A stretch of 64,000 nt of DNA from Pyricularia pennisetigena (Eukaryota; Ascomycota; Sordariomycetes; Magnaporthales; Pyriculariaceae). A model generated the notes under the pieces. The model ran no database searches and was not told the DNA's origin. It was given only the letters and a program-made list of their open reading frames with translations. Shown one piece after another: positions 1-13,226 of this stretch (position 1 is the stretch's first letter; the number at the start of each line of letters is the position of its first letter). The translations under genes were made by a program, and so were the position numbers. The DNA is taken from contig NC_043740.1 in NCBI RefSeq assembly GCF_004337985.1, forward strand, positions 2,703,616 through 2,767,615, written 5' to 3'.

Positions 1-108
1 GCCGGCGACGAGACATTACGATTCTGGAATTTGTTTGGGAGGAGACCTGGAGCAAGAGAGGACAATGACGGTGGGGGACGATTGTCAGACTGGGGCATCA
101 TACGCTGA
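1..108 (+). CDS. C-terminal end of a fizzy-related (Cdh1-type) WD40 activator of the APC/C, partial
   Basis: Frame 1 is open from the left edge to a TGA at 106-108 and gives 35 residues. They begin with AGDETLRFWN, the last WD40 blade motif typical of Cdh1/fizzy-related proteins, continue through a short Gly/Arg/Asp-rich linker, and end in Ile-Arg. A C-terminal IR dipeptide is the known APC/C-docking tail of Cdc20 and Cdh1. The wording DETLRFWN fits Cdh1 better than Cdc20, which usually has a Leu-Trp variant, but so short a piece cannot decide firmly. The protein directs the anaphase-promoting complex to its substrates in late mitosis and G1. Its 5' part lies left of the window. It converges on the acyltransferase gene at 993-2636. 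Confidence 0.8.
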   Translation, partial: AGDETLRFWNLFGRRPGAREDNDGGGRLSDWGIIR

Positions 109-992
109 TCGTCACGAAGTGGCGGGCTTGTGTCCACGATCAGGTAGTGTGATGGGATGCAAGAAGAATCTCTTCTACTTGCTATTATTTTTTTGTTCTT
201 GAGCCAAATACTTCTTTTTAACAGCTTGCTGTCGCGGCTGTGTAACATCGTCTCACTTTTTTGTTTGAGATCAGATGAGATACCACTAGTACCGGACGGA
301 AGCATACATAGCGTTGCTTTATCCCAATTTTTTCACCTTCATTTCTGACTTTCAATATGATCTCTTCTGTGATAATGCACGGACTTGCAGTATCTTGGGG
401 TATGTCAGTATCAAAGCCAACTTGACCATCTAGGTTTTCTTCACTGTCTCGCAGATAACAAGCGGTGCGCTAACTCAAAACTCACCCCTGAGCTAACAAG
501 TTTGGAGCATGGAAATTTCTAACTATGAAGCACGACTTTTCTGTTGTCAAGCGACGGCCCCTTGCACGCGTACGCAAACCGTTTCGATACCAGGGAACAA
601 TCTACCATGGCCCCCAACGTCTACAAAGGAGCTTCATGAGAAGTACTCGTTGAAATAAGATATTGGGTATATTGTAAAGTACCTGAATCTTCGTGAATCT
701 TTGGCAGTCTAGCGTTAATTGCGATACAAAATAACCTAGGAATCTCCAACATCAAGACTACCTGCAAAGGGAACTGGTACCCATTATTGAGGTCACGGGT
801 CCAAGTGCCACCGGCTCATTGAGAGTGAAAGATGGACGGAACCATCACAAGCGAACGTGTTCGAACCCATAGGGAAGAAAAAGCGAAGCCAGACGCCAAC
901 GCCAGCCAAAAACAATGAGCAGCAAACACATCATAAGCAGAAAAAGTGAAATGGTACTGAATAAATCAGATCCTAGATGCAACAGCCATCTG
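109..992. other. Convergent 3' intergenic region
   Basis: This lies between the stop of the Cdh1-type gene (plus) and the stop of the acyltransferase gene (minus), so it should hold the two 3' UTRs. I see no supported ORF, RNA gene or repeat in it. Confidence 0.6.
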
Positions 993-2636
993 TTACTTCC
1001 GCTCACGAGCAACATCCTTCGCGCTGCTGTCAATACCCGTTGCTAAGGTCTCCGCCTCGCCGCTAAGCAACGAAATGGAGTTTACGGAATCGTGAGGAGC
1101 CCTCTTGGTCGCCTCGGGTGACAAGAGCGCCTCGTCCTCGGCCTCGTCTGCCGACTCGTGGCTGGGTCCCATGCTGGGGCTACCGATTGAGCTGCCAAGA
1201 TCCGGATGGCTTTGCCACTTGGCCACTTCAGCCCTCATCGCCTCAAGCTCCTTCTGGAACCGCTTCCCAAAAACATCGATGTAGTAGGTGGCACCGTTGT
1301 ACACGGACCATGCAAAGACGAACATCAGGAAGGTGGCGGATGCGTAGCGGCTGTAGAACCAAATCGGACAAGGGAGCATTGTCAGAACAGCGTATGAGTA
1401 TTGTATCAACATGAATGCCGGTTCCTGGAGCACGTCTGGCAGCCCCAGGACAATACGTCCGATCCAGGTCTTGGAGTAGGACTTGCGCAGCCAGGTGAAA
1501 GATGTTGGGCGACCAGCGGCAATCTTTTCGCGTCTCCTCACAGTGATGAAGAAGTAGTAAGACAACTGCCAAACTGCATAGGGGATAGTTGACCAGCTGA
1601 GCATAGAGATGACATTGGCATAAGCAGTGGGCGAGCCAGGAGGCGAGTGCTTGATCAGGTACACCGCCGGAAACATCTTCTCTTGGAGTTCCTTGTTGAT
1701 GAGATGTACCATGCAGTGTAGTGTTGCACACGGCATTATGTGGATGAATAGCGAGGTGACCTTGTCGAAGCTGTGGAAAACGAGACTGTTCCGCCACATG
1801 ACGATAGCCACCGCGTTGTTGCCATACGCCAGGCAGTAAACGGCGGTGAACAGCCTTTTAGAGTTGGGAAAGAACCATATGCTCAAGACCAGGAGGAAGT
1901 TGACAAAGTAGCACAGGTCTGCAAGAAAGTAATGGTACCCTCTGCGATGGTAGGTGTAGTACCTGATGGGCAGGAAATAAAAGATTTGCAACGTGTACCA
2001 CCAGTGCATGTACTCGGGCAAGCCGCCCATTAGGTACCCGCTGATGAAAATGTTCATGACGCCGCAGATAAACGAGACTTTTTCGCGGGCCGTCACGACC
2101 TTGGTGTCGTTCCAACGCCGGCCGAGCTTCTCCACACTGTCTCGCATGCGCTTCCTGTAGCGGTCAAGCTGTTCATCGGCCGGGATGCGTTGCCGCCATT
2201 CTTCGACCATGCGATCCCGCGCAACCTGCCCACGGGCCCTGATGGCCTGGCGCGACTTGCTCAAGCCCTTTTGAATCTTGCCGAGTTGAAGTTCGAGTTG
2301 GTGGGGAATGGCGAAGTTATCGAGCAAGTCGAGGACCGTAAGACGATCCAGGGGCGGGAGAGCCTCCCAATCTTCCTGATAAGAGCTACTACCAGAGAAA
2401 GATGGGTTGCGCGAGAGCCTAGGGCTCTTTGGAGTGGTTGCGCTGAGGGTAGGGGTTTCGGGGAGGATGGCACAAGTCTCTTCTGCATTGTCGTGCGGGG
2501 ATGAAGAGTCAGGATGAGACCGTGAAGGAGATGCAGTACTATCGTCTGGTGTCATGACGGGCTCGCTGTCGGAGGTGAGAGTGGTTGTCGACTTGGATTC
2601 TGGAATGGGCGCTGGCTTCATGTCCGGATCCGCCAT
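993..2636 (-). CDS. GPC1: Glycerophosphocholine acyltransferase (GPCAT, DUF2838 family)
   Basis: A single uninterrupted ORF of 547 codons. Residues 1-90 are Ser/Pro-rich and look disordered. A basic helical segment follows at about 115-180. The core (about 185-480) has at least seven hydrophobic membrane segments, with the loops rich in Tyr, His and Trp that mark this family (for example MHWWYTL and YYTYHRRGYHYF). The C-terminal tail is acidic and Ser-rich. Family members in yeast and plants are ER membrane enzymes that use acyl-CoA to reacylate glycerophosphocholine to lysophosphatidylcholine, recycling phosphatidylcholine after deacylation. The start at 2634-2636 lies in a good context (gccATGg) at the head of the disordered leader. 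The gene is divergent from SMC1. Assignment to the family is firm; the reaction is inferred from the family. Confidence 0.9.
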   Translation of the reverse strand: MADPDMKPAPIPESKSTTTLTSDSEPVMTPDDSTASPSRSHPDSSSPHDNAEETCAILPETPTLSATTPKSPRLSRNPSFSGSSSYQEDWEALPPLDRLTVLDLLDNFAIPHQLELQLGKIQKGLSKSRQAIRARGQVARDRMVEEWRQRIPADEQLDRYRKRMRDSVEKLGRRWNDTKVVTAREKVSFICGVMNIFISGYLMGGLPEYMHWWYTLQIFYFLPIRYYTYHRRGYHYFLADLCYFVNFLLVLSIWFFPNSKRLFTAVYCLAYGNNAVAIVMWRNSLVFHSFDKVTSLFIHIMPCATLHCMVHLINKELQEKMFPAVYLIKHSPPGSPTAYANVISMLSWSTIPYAVWQLSYYFFITVRRREKIAAGRPTSFTWLRKSYSKTWIGRIVLGLPDVLQEPAFMLIQYSYAVLTMLPCPIWFYSRYASATFLMFVFAWSVYNGATYYIDVFGKRFQKELEAMRAEVAKWQSHPDLGSSIGSPSMGPSHESADEAEDEALLSPEATKRAPHDSVNSISLLSGEAETLATGIDSSAKDVARERK

Positions 2637-4126
2637 GACGTCGTGGAAGTGCGTCGGCAGCGTTGTGTCGGGAAGACGGCGTTACTGTGGACAAGCATGC
2701 GATTATTAGCACTTGTGCAGTGGGGGGTTGTTGCCCGATCGTTGCTCTTTGACAAAACAGCCAAATAGTGAGAATGTTCAACAAAAATCAAGTATCGTCG
2801 CCTTCTGTGCAATAGCTGCAAAGGGTGCGGAATGGAAAACCGGGGTCCACTCAAACATCACGATGATGCCTCTAGTGTTGCAACAACTCGACGACATACC
2901 TCAAAATTCTCTAAGGGTGGATGAGGACTGGTACACTAAAGTACGAAAAAGTATGAGAGTGTCGAGGTCTTTTTTGGATAAATTAACATCTGTTGGAACC
3001 ACGATTGCCGGTACATATGCAAGTGTCGACTAGAGCCTAGACCCTTCAGTTTGTTGGGCAAGACGAACGCTGGGTGTAAGTCGGGGTCAACGGTGTGGAG
3101 GAAGGCAGCTTGGCACTTTATCAGGGTTCTCCTGCGAGAGCCCCTGTTTGGTGTTTGCGACTTAGCTACTTAGGTAGTTATACCTAAACCAGATAATGTC
3201 TTTGGTGTGTTCTTGGAGATCTTTAATTCAAGAATCTCAGAAAGGCCAGATGATTCGAGGCCAAAGTTGGTGCAAGCGCAGTGGCCAGGTGACGTGGTGA
3301 GAACGAAGCTACTGCGATGGTGAGAAGAGGAAATGGATGCTTGTGACAGGGGCTTGGGCAGCCGTTTTTGGCCACACTTCGCTACAGCTGTTGATGAAGA
3401 TGAAATGCGTGTGCACAGCGTGTATTCTGGTTGGTCCAGAGAAAACTACCACAACGCTCCGAACACAAAGTTGGACAAGCGTGACAGCCTTTAAGGTTCT
3501 GTTAACAAATGTCTTCTCAGTTGCTCATGCACTCTTAATGCCAAACCCATTTCTCGGGGAAGTTCGAGAAATCGTGTCCTCGTGGACGGACCCTGGCAGA
3601 TGTCTTTCACATGCTGATGAGATCATTCATCCAAATTCCCGCTTGCAGCAAGCAAGATCCAAGGATTTGAGCTAGGAGCTTGAAGCGGCCTAGTCAGCCA
3701 CCTCGATACCAGGTTAAATGTGGCTCAACTACTGCGCAAGCCACGTTTGGCAATGGCCAAGGGTACGCAGTACGTCAGATCCATCGATGAGGTCCGTGCG
3801 TGCTTTCACCCCGACACGTCTGGCCATTGCGCCAGGACCATGGGGAAGCTAGAGTTTCCCCTCCACTAAGAAATGGCGTCGTCGCGTAAATTCTGGCTGC
3901 CTCGCGCGTCTGCAGTGCATGATACCAGGCAGTGACCCGACAAATCCACTACTCGATCATCCATGCACGTCAACAGTGACTTATCACAACGCGTTGGTGA
4001 CCCAAAAAGAGTATAATTGGATTTGTTCTTTGCGCGGTGTCTTGCGCATGAAGGTGCTCTGTCTTTTCGTCCATCAGTCTTCACCTTAATCGTGGTCGCG
4101 CGCCGGCGCGACAACATACCGCCGAG
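2637..4126. promoter_or_regulatory. Divergent intergenic region between GPC1 and SMC1
   Basis: About 1.5 kb separates the two start codons, so both promoters and 5' UTRs must lie here. A TAGGTA/TACCTA inverted word pair sits near 3172-3186. I see no coding exon, RNA gene or clear core promoter element. Confidence 0.5.
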
Positions 4127-7100
4127 ATGGGGAAGCTTCTGCGGCTTGAGCTTTTCAGTATGTGTCGCCATCGCCACCATAGCCCCAACCCAGCATAGAC
4201 ATTTTTCTGATGAATTACAAACAGATTTCAAGTCCTACAAAGGTCATCATACATTACTCTTTGGTGACTCATATTTCACATCTATTATTGGACCCAATGG
4301 CTCCGGCAAGTCGAATTCGTAAGTGACCTCGTGCTTTCAGACTTTTGTATCTGCTTGCGCATAAGCTGTGTTGCTCACCAATGGCTAGCATGGATGCTAT
4401 TTCATTCGTTCTGGGAATCAAGTCGAGTCACCTGCGGTCCACCCACTTAAAAGACCTCGTATACCGTGGTCGCGTCATGAAGACGTCCAAGATCACCGAA
4501 GATGGCTCGGCTGCAGCATCCGACACCAATGGTCACACAAATGGCGCGCACAACGGCGACGACGAGTCCCAGCCAGCGACACGAACCGACCCGAAGACTG
4601 CCTGGGTAATGGCGGTGTACGAGGACGAGGCCGGCGACGAGCAGAGGTGGAAGCGCTCGATCACCAGCCAAGGTGCCAGCGAATATCGCATCAACGAGCG
4701 CGTTGTGACTTCTCAGGCATACAATGAGGCGCTCGAGGCCGAGAATATCTTGATCAAAGCCCGAAACTTTCTCGTGTTCCAGGGTGACGTGGAAGCCATC
4801 GCCAACCAGTCTCCTCAGGACCTCACCAGGTTAATCGAGCAAATATCCGGCAGTCTTGAGCACAAACCAGAGTACGAGAAACTGAAGGCTGATCTCGAAC
4901 AAGCCGCCGAGAATCAGGCGTTCATGCTGAATCGGAGGCGAGGCATCAACTCCGAGATCAGACAGTATCAGGAGCAAAAACGAGAGGCCGAGGCCTTTCA
5001 GAAAAAGACCGAAGAGCGTGACGAGGCAGTGGTGACCCAGATTCTATGGAAGCTGTACCACTACCAGCGCATCATGGACAAGTCCAACGAAAAGATCAAC
5101 GAACATCAGGAGAATTTGAAAGAATTTCGAAGGAACGTGGAGGCGTACCAGAGAGAGCTAGAGGCTGCACAAAGGGAGCAGGCAGTTGTCGGCCGTCAGG
5201 TGGGCAAGGTCGAGCGGGCCATCAAGGAGAAGGAGAAGGCTGTTGAGGATGAGGAGAGCCTTCTGATCCCTGTCGAGACCAAAATCAGAGAAACCTCCCA
5301 AAACGTCGAGGCACGCAAAAGACAACTGGACAGCATTACAAAAACTCGTGATGAATACGCCGAGAATGTCCAGAGATATAAAAAAGAACTCGCCAAAGTG
5401 GAAAAGGCCCAGCAACGATTCGAGGCACAATGGAAGGAAAAGCTGAAAAACCAAGGCAAGGAGCTAAGTGACCAAGATCGCAAGGAGTACGACGACCTGC
5501 GCCGACAAGCCGACATTAAGAGTGCGGAAAACAAGTCGAAGTTGGACGTCTTGACTAGACAGCTCAAGAACGACGAAGCGACCCTCGCCATCCTGGCCCG
5601 GAAAACTGAACAGGCGCGGACAACTGTGGACAAGCTCAACACGGAGATTGAGATGCTCCAGAGATCTGTGTTAGATCTTCAAGAGACTGAACGTGCGCGG
5701 ACTGCGGAAATTGAGGAGAAAAAGAAAGCATTCAACAACGCTCAGTCCGAGAGAACCAGGATCAACCAGATGCGCACCCAGACAGACGAGAAGCTACGAG
5801 AAGTCCTCAAGAGGCTTGAAGAAGCCGATGCTGGCCAACGTCAGAGCGCCAAGGAGAGAAATATGAAGGAAACAATATCGAACCTCAAACGCCTATACCC
5901 GGGAGTGAAAGGCCGTGTCGGAGATCTCTGTAGGCCAAAGCAGAAGAAATTTACTGATGCGGTTGTCATTGCTCTCGGTCACGACTTTGACACCATTGTG
6001 GTGGAAACAAACAAAGTCGTCGACGAGTGTCTAGATTACCTCAAGAAGCAGCGGTTACCGCGCATGAACTTCATCCCACTGGACAACATCAAGGCGAGCA
6101 CCCCTTTTGCGGCACTGAAAGGCAAGGCTGGAGTTCGCCTAGTTATCGACACCATCGACTTCGATCCTTCTGTTGAACGGGCCATGGCCTACGCCTGCGG
6201 CAGTTCGATAGTATGTGACACTTTCGAAATCGCCAAGTCGATCTGCTACGACGAGAAGATAGCTGTCAAGGCCGTCACTCTGGATGGCAAACTCATTCAC
6301 AAGGGCGGTCTGATGACAGGCGGACGCTTGCCGGACAATAAGGGCAACAAGCGGCGGTTTGAAGATGTCGACGTGCAGCAACTGAAGGATAAAGCTTCGG
6401 AGTATCGAAGCGAGCTCGAGCAGTTGTATCAGCGTGATATGCAACTACGCGACAGAGACGGGATCCGAGAGGAACTAGCCGCGCTGGAGAGGAGTGTCAG
6501 GGGTGACCGGCAGGAGTTGCAGGCCTTGAGAAAGAACCTTGAAAGCAAGCAAAGGGAGCTGGAGCACGCAGAAGGACAACTTGCCGATTGGGAGAGTAAA
6601 TACCAGGAGAAATCCGGCGAGGTTGATGTCGCTCGCAAAGCTGTTGACAGGTTCCGAAAGGCCATTGCGGATGTGGAAGACAAGATTTTTGCCGATTTCT
6701 GCAAGAGACTTGGATACAGTGATATTCGCGCATACGAGGAGCAGAGAGGCAATCTGGAGGCACAAGCTGCGTCAGAGCGCAGCAAATTCGGAGATCAGCA
6801 ATCTAAACTGACCACAACGCTGAAGTTCGAGGAGTCACGGCTTGCTAACACTGAGCAGCGGCTGCAAGCGATAAAGCGCGAGGTTCAAAGGTTAGAGGCC
6901 AACATTGAGACCTACAGCCAGGAGGAGGCGACCATCAATGGCAACATTGAAACTCTGAACAGCGAATTGGCACAACTGAGAGAAACCCTTGAGGCTCTCA
7001 AGGAAGAGCACAAGGAAAAGGTCGCCAAAGCTCAAGAAGCCAGGTCCGAAGTCCAAAAAAGGACCAAGGACATTGATGCCAAGCAGAAGGCAATAGATGC

Positions 7101-8179
7101 CCTAGAGACCGAAGTGCAGAAGAACAGCGCCCAAAAGTTCTCGTTGCTTCGGAGGTGCAAGCTCGAGAGGATACAAATACCTCTCAAGGAGGGCTCCCTT
7201 GACAGCCTTCCCGACGAAGATGAGATCTTGAACCCGGACCCCGATGCCATGGATGTGGATGACGAGGATGATGGTGCGATGCAAGCTGCTATGGATGATC
7301 ACGGAATATTAATCGACTACGACAGCCTACCAGAGGACCTACGAGATGTAAGCCACGGCCATTTTCTGTGACGTCTAGCAGTGCCCCGCTAACCAATTTA
7401 CTCTTGACAGTCTGACGAAGACGGCATCGAAGAGCAATTGGAGCGCAAGATCTCAGAACTAAACGCTGAGCTAGAAAAGCTTAACCCGAACATGCGTGCA
7501 GTTGAGCGTCTGGAAACAGTCGAAACGCGACTCAAGCAAACTGACACCGAATTTCAGGATGCCAAGATTGCGTACAAGAATGCCCATGAAGCGTTCGAGA
7601 AAATCAAGAACCTACGCTTCGAAAAATTTGACAAGGCGTTTAAACACATTCAAGAGCAAATATCTAGCGTCTACAAAGAACTCACGCGCTCCGACGCGTA
7701 CCCTCTAGGTGGACAGGCTTACCTCGACATCGAAGAGGACACGGATACGCCGTATCTATCTGGTATCAAGTATCATGCAATGCCGCCGCTGAAGCGATTT
7801 CGAGACATGGAGCATCTATCTGGTGGTGAGAAGACCATGGCTGCCATGGCGCTGTTGTTTGCCATCCACAGCTTTCAGCCAAGCCCCTTCTTTGTCCTGG
7901 ACGAGGTTGATGCAGCGCTGGATAATGCCAACGTCGACAAGATCAAAAAATACATCCGGGAACATGCGGGGCCTGGAATGCAGTTCATCGTTATATCACT
8001 GAAGCCTGGTTTGTTCCAGGACAGTGAGAGCTTGGTCGGCGTTTATCGCGATCAGGACGTGAATAGTTCAAGAACCATGACTCTGGATGTAAGTGTTTCT
8101 CCCCTAAATACGGCTCTGGCTTTCGTTGGAAACTTAATGAGCTAACTTTTTTGGATCTTAGCTTCGGCCGTATCAATAA
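4127..8179 (+). CDS. SMC1: Structural maintenance of chromosomes protein 1 (cohesin ATPase subunit)
   Basis: Five exons: 4127-4157, 4225-4318, 4389-7347, 7411-8088, 8162-8179. They total 3780 nt and encode 1259 residues, the usual size for SMC1. Intron ends are GT..AG throughout, and CTAAC-type branch sites are visible in the last two. The protein starts MGKLLRLELF. The Walker A motif GPNGSGKSN (about residues 33-41) is split from the following MDAISF by intron 2. Two long coiled coils flank the hinge (about 545-689, ending near GGLMTGGR). The ABC signature LSGGEK is near 1164 and the Walker B FFVLDEVDAALDN near 1189; the protein ends LRPYQ. SMC1 pairs with SMC3 and kleisin to form the cohesin ring for sister-chromatid cohesion and loop formation in the nucleus. 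All catalytic motifs are intact. The last exon has only 18 nt, including the stop. Confidence 0.97.
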
Positions 8180-8769
8180 AATCAGACTGCTGGGTAGGGT
8201 TTACTGGCGTCTTTATAATGGTATTGAGCGGAGTTTGGTCTAAGGGGAATATGCTTGTCTTGATATTAGGAGCCGTGTTTACTTTGCTCCAACTTTATTG
8301 GCAGATGTTGTACATGAAATACCTCCGTTTATTTGAAGAGCGTGAACAATGAATGCATATGAACACAACCCAATGTGCAGTTTTCTTGACCTTTCGCCTC
8401 TACCTAGCCTAAATCGGTTTGCCAAACTGTCTGTTTGCATTTGACTCCGCAGACCTGAATAATGATGCAAAATAGGACGGAAAATGAGAAAGTCACATGG
8501 TATCATGTGATTTTATTATCATCAGGACCTGATGGGACCTCGATAAGCTGATGCTGACGTCCAATTCCACTAACAATTTAGCCACATTGTGGCTATGTGG
8601 CGGTGCGATCGTCCACCCCCACTCGAAATTCTGCCCTTGTTGCCCACACAGTCGCGCAAAAGTAGAAAAATTGTCTCTCGAGCTTCAGTTAATAAACGTT
8701 CGTTGTTTCCTCGTACTCTCCCGGCGACAACCGAACACCACACATTTCACCACCTAAAATACCGTCAAT
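8180..8769. promoter_or_regulatory. SMC1 3' region and RPL12 promoter/leader
   Basis: This tandem intergenic region must contain the SMC1 3' UTR and the RPL12 promoter. The last 120 bases are pyrimidine-rich (for example around 8700-8750), as is common for the transcription starts of ribosomal protein genes. No separate gene is visible. Confidence 0.5.
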
Positions 8770-9571
<802 letters not shown>

Positions 9572-12088
9572 GCGACATGATATTGGGCGACTTGGGTTTT
9601 TTTCTAGGGCATCGGTTGGAGTTCGGGCTTGCTTTGGGACTGAAATGTCCAGCTGCGGCAAACAAAATGGGTTTCCTCACGACGTTTCGGGTTTCTGAAA
9701 TAACGAATGCTGAACAGAACATGACCTGGTCCAGACAGGTTTCTGTGCCGTCCTCACCTGGTTCCCAGTGACTTTGATTTCGCCTCTTGTTGAAAATCCC
9801 CTCACCTGGCCTACACTCTGAAACAGCGAAAGCTCTCCCGTTGCTGTCTCAATTTTGGTGCCTAGGAAGATTGATCCTGGCTCGCCTACTCACCGTGACT
9901 TCTTGGCTACGGCAGTGGAAGTGATGGTCCTTTTCAGCAGCCTACAACATGTTATCATTTGGACTTGGTTTAAGCGATGGGGATGATCGTTAAGGTAGGT
10001 CAATCAGAGAGTTGCTTGGCTCGGAAGTCTGCGGGGAAGGATAACGGAAGTGAATCAGACCAACTTGCACAATTCATTCTGAATGAAGTGCACTAATAAA
10101 ATGATTTGTTTAAGACAATTCTCCGAATCCCGAGGTTCCTCTGATGGTGTCATGGCAAATATCTTCCTTTACGACTTAGCCGCTGCAAGGGCAACAGCAA
10201 AATACGCCCAGGAGATAGTTCAGAATCCATACATCCCTTATTTTGAAATTCACACGGTGTTGTGAGGAAATCCAGGCCAGATCAACAGGCCGAATGATCA
10301 TCGGTATATTCTAGTAGAATCGAGAGCTAAATTGGGGCAGTTGGTACATGACTAACCGAGAACAAACAACCCAGCATGACCTTGGATCTAACATGTCTTG
10401 ACGGAACTTACAAGCAAGACATGCTTTTTTTTTTTGTTATATATCCGTGGGGCGCCGATCACTTTGGTGTTTTCACCTGGGGTCCACTTTGCTCCAGATC
10501 CCCCTCGTTTTCTTGGAGGTCGAGAACTGCACATCTCCATTTGGCGGCGCATATGTGACTTGGCAACCATGGAGTCGGTCTCAAGGTGCTCCTGTCAGTA
10601 CTTGATTAAATTTTAAATTTTTTCACAGTACAAATTTTATATAGTATGGCACATTTGTCATCTCGAAACGTTACGCTATGCTGATATCAATGTGATCAGG
10701 GTGACTTTGAGAACCAAAATGAGCTTTCAATAACGCCCGTTGTCTGCGGACGAATATAGAAATCAGCCCAGTTGGTGGAAGCTGGCGGACAGCGTGTGAT
10801 TGGACCACCCCCAATCCCTGGTTGCAGGATAACGGCGGCAGCCAAGCGGTTGCAATACGCATTTTAGCCCGCCCGAATCAAAGTGAACCCTGCCGTCCTG
10901 CGAGGGGGCGCGCGGTCACACCAATTCCTGTTCTGGTCACATCTTACTTGGATCTTGCTTCCTGATGGCTGCAACCACCTCCACCCGCTGCGCTTGCTCC
11001 GGGCTTTTTCTTTATTTTTTTATTTTTATTTATTTTTATTTGTTTTATGTCGCTCGCTTGTGGGCTCTTGTCGAGCGTACGCCATCAAGAAGCCTTCGCG
11101 TCAACGGATGGTGGGTGGAAAGGTAGGTTGTATTTGTCTTTTCGGTTTCTTCTTTTCTTTTCTACATCCGTATTTACGTATCGATCGGGAGCTTTTTCTC
11201 TAATTTGTTTTTGACCCCGTACTCTCCGTAGTAAATCTTTCCTTGTAGAAGAGTGGCTTGAGACAGAGGCTGACATGGCACGCACCCGTGGGCACGCCAT
11301 TCTTGGTTTTTATTCGAGACCCCGATCCCGTTGGTTGGTATGCCTGCTGGGGCCGATGGTCTTGTCTCACGCACCTGATGCACGTCGCTGAATTATGATT
11401 TTACTAGGGATGCATTTGCCGCCTCATCCAAGCCATCGTCGTGTTAACCTGAGCGTTGATTGAAAATAGATACGTGAAAATTAAGATGACTTCTGCTTGT
11501 GCACTTTAATAATCGTTTATGGTATGCTGACTCGAGAAGAACAAAAAGTGCATAACACATGTACTTTTTTTAAACGTTTGCAATAGGTACTCACGGAGAG
11601 GCATGCACAGCCTTGACAAGCTGTACCAGGTCCTCTTGCCTTGGTTGTTTGGTCTTACTATTTCTTTGTTTGATTGGGATGCAAAGGAGATGGACTCAAA
11701 TGGAGTCCCATTGTCCATCCATCGTAAAAGAAAAATGCTGATCGCCCGTCTACGGATAGTCTAGCCTCTTACAAAAATCCACAGTCGTCGGCTCTGTTTC
11801 CATCTCGTACGGCGATGGCGGATCAGGTTGGATGGTAATAGTAAGCCCTGCAAGCTCTGCTCATACCTGCCACGCAATCCCATCCACACTTTCCGGAGAG
11901 TGCAACCGTAGGAGGACCGGGATTGAGAGCCACACGGAATGACTGGTACTTGGCCTGCAGCCCCCAGCGACACTAATCCTGCAGCCTGCCACGCGCGAAT
12001 CGACATGTTCCTGCCACTGTAGTTTACTGTCGTAAATTGACTTTGGCTACATGCAGGGCAATCCACTCGTCAGACACACATGCTCGCT

Positions 12089-12127
12089 CACACACACAAA
12101 AACACACACACACACACACACACACAA
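12089..12127. repeat. (CA)n microsatellite
   Basis: Alternating C and A, interrupted once by an A run near 12098-12102. It is noncoding and lies in the intergenic region before the OGT-like gene. Confidence 0.9.
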
Positions 12128-13069
12128 TAAAACACAGCACACCTAATAGCTCGCGTGCGCCGCAGAAACGCCGTTTCCCAAACATCCAAACCAGATTCCA
12201 CGTAGCAATCCCGTCCCGGGCCTTGGTTGGTGCCAGCAAACAGCCCACAGCAAGCACACCTATCAATTGATTTGATGCGACGCTGCTTTTGGCAATTTGT
12301 GGTCTCTTTTTTGTGGATTGTTTGATTGCCGCCCGCCCGTATTGGCAGAAAAGTGTATCTATCTTAACTTGAGTTTTGGTCACAGCTGGAACCCACCGCT
12401 AGTCGATGCGCTAGGTGGTCGACGATTCCCTGTCACTCTGCCCTGCAGCCCAGTGGCTCCCGGTGTCAGGAACTCCGCTAAAACCCACTAGCCCAGCCCG
12501 CCCCTCCGCCCCAGCCGACTTGTCGTGGATCGATCCCACCGTCACTGCATACCTTCTATAGCGGGCGGAGTCACACCTTCTAATTGATTCCCTTCCACTC
12601 GCCTGCCACCCGAGTGGTCCACTTCGAAAGGACTTCAGTTTGTTGTCGATTACTACTGTACTACGTAAACCTCGTGGTCCCCGCTAAACATAACCGTCGC
12701 CAGCTGGAGCCCCGCCGTTTATTGATCGATCTTTCTTGCGATTCCTACCAAAACCTGACCGACACCGTCCGGTCCCGAGGCAAATTCAACTAGATTACCA
12801 AAGACAGCATCGACAGACGATCTCTTGCAAACTCTTCTGTCTCTCCCCGGTGGTCGAGCCTCTGGCGTCGCCGTGGCTGCCTGGTACTGTTCAGTCGGGT
12901 TCAGTTCCAGTCCACTGCGCGCGAGGCAGTTTCGGCGACTTCTTTAAGCCCTTCGCCGACCAGCAGCAGCGGAGCAAAATACTTCGTTGCGCAAGCAATT
13001 TCCGACGGCCTTTCTCTCTCGCTCTCTTTGGATTGGGCGCCGACTCCGGTCCGCCGCCGCAAAGGCCAG

Positions 13070-13109
13070 ATGGTCAACGGACAGTCTGCATAACTCGGCC
13101 ATGCTCTAA
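13070..13109 (+). promoter_or_regulatory. Two short upstream ORFs in the probable OGT leader
   Basis: An ATG at 13070 opens seven codons and stops at TAA 13091-13093. A second ATG at 13101 is followed by one codon and a TAA (13107-13109). Both end before the main start at 13227. If the transcript includes them they could lower or condition translation of the main ORF. Their presence is direct; their function is inferred, and the transcript start is unknown. Confidence 0.45.
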
Positions 13110-13226
13110 CCAAGCAGCAGCGACATTCTGGTCGGAAGCTGCCAATTCCGCCGAATACGAACGATATCGTGCTTTTCTCCAGCTGTTCCACCTTCATTTG
13201 AACCTCGAGATACCCCCCGAACAACC

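Larger units (their letters stand above)
9572..13226. other. 3.7 kb intergenic region upstream of the OGT-like gene
   Basis: No supported coding exon is visible. The region holds the RPL12 3' UTR, several T-rich runs (for example 11010-11050), a CA microsatellite near 12089-12127, and a C/T-rich stretch from about 12480 that is probably the promoter and leader of the downstream gene. Two short ATG ORFs just before the main start are listed separately. Confidence 0.6.
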
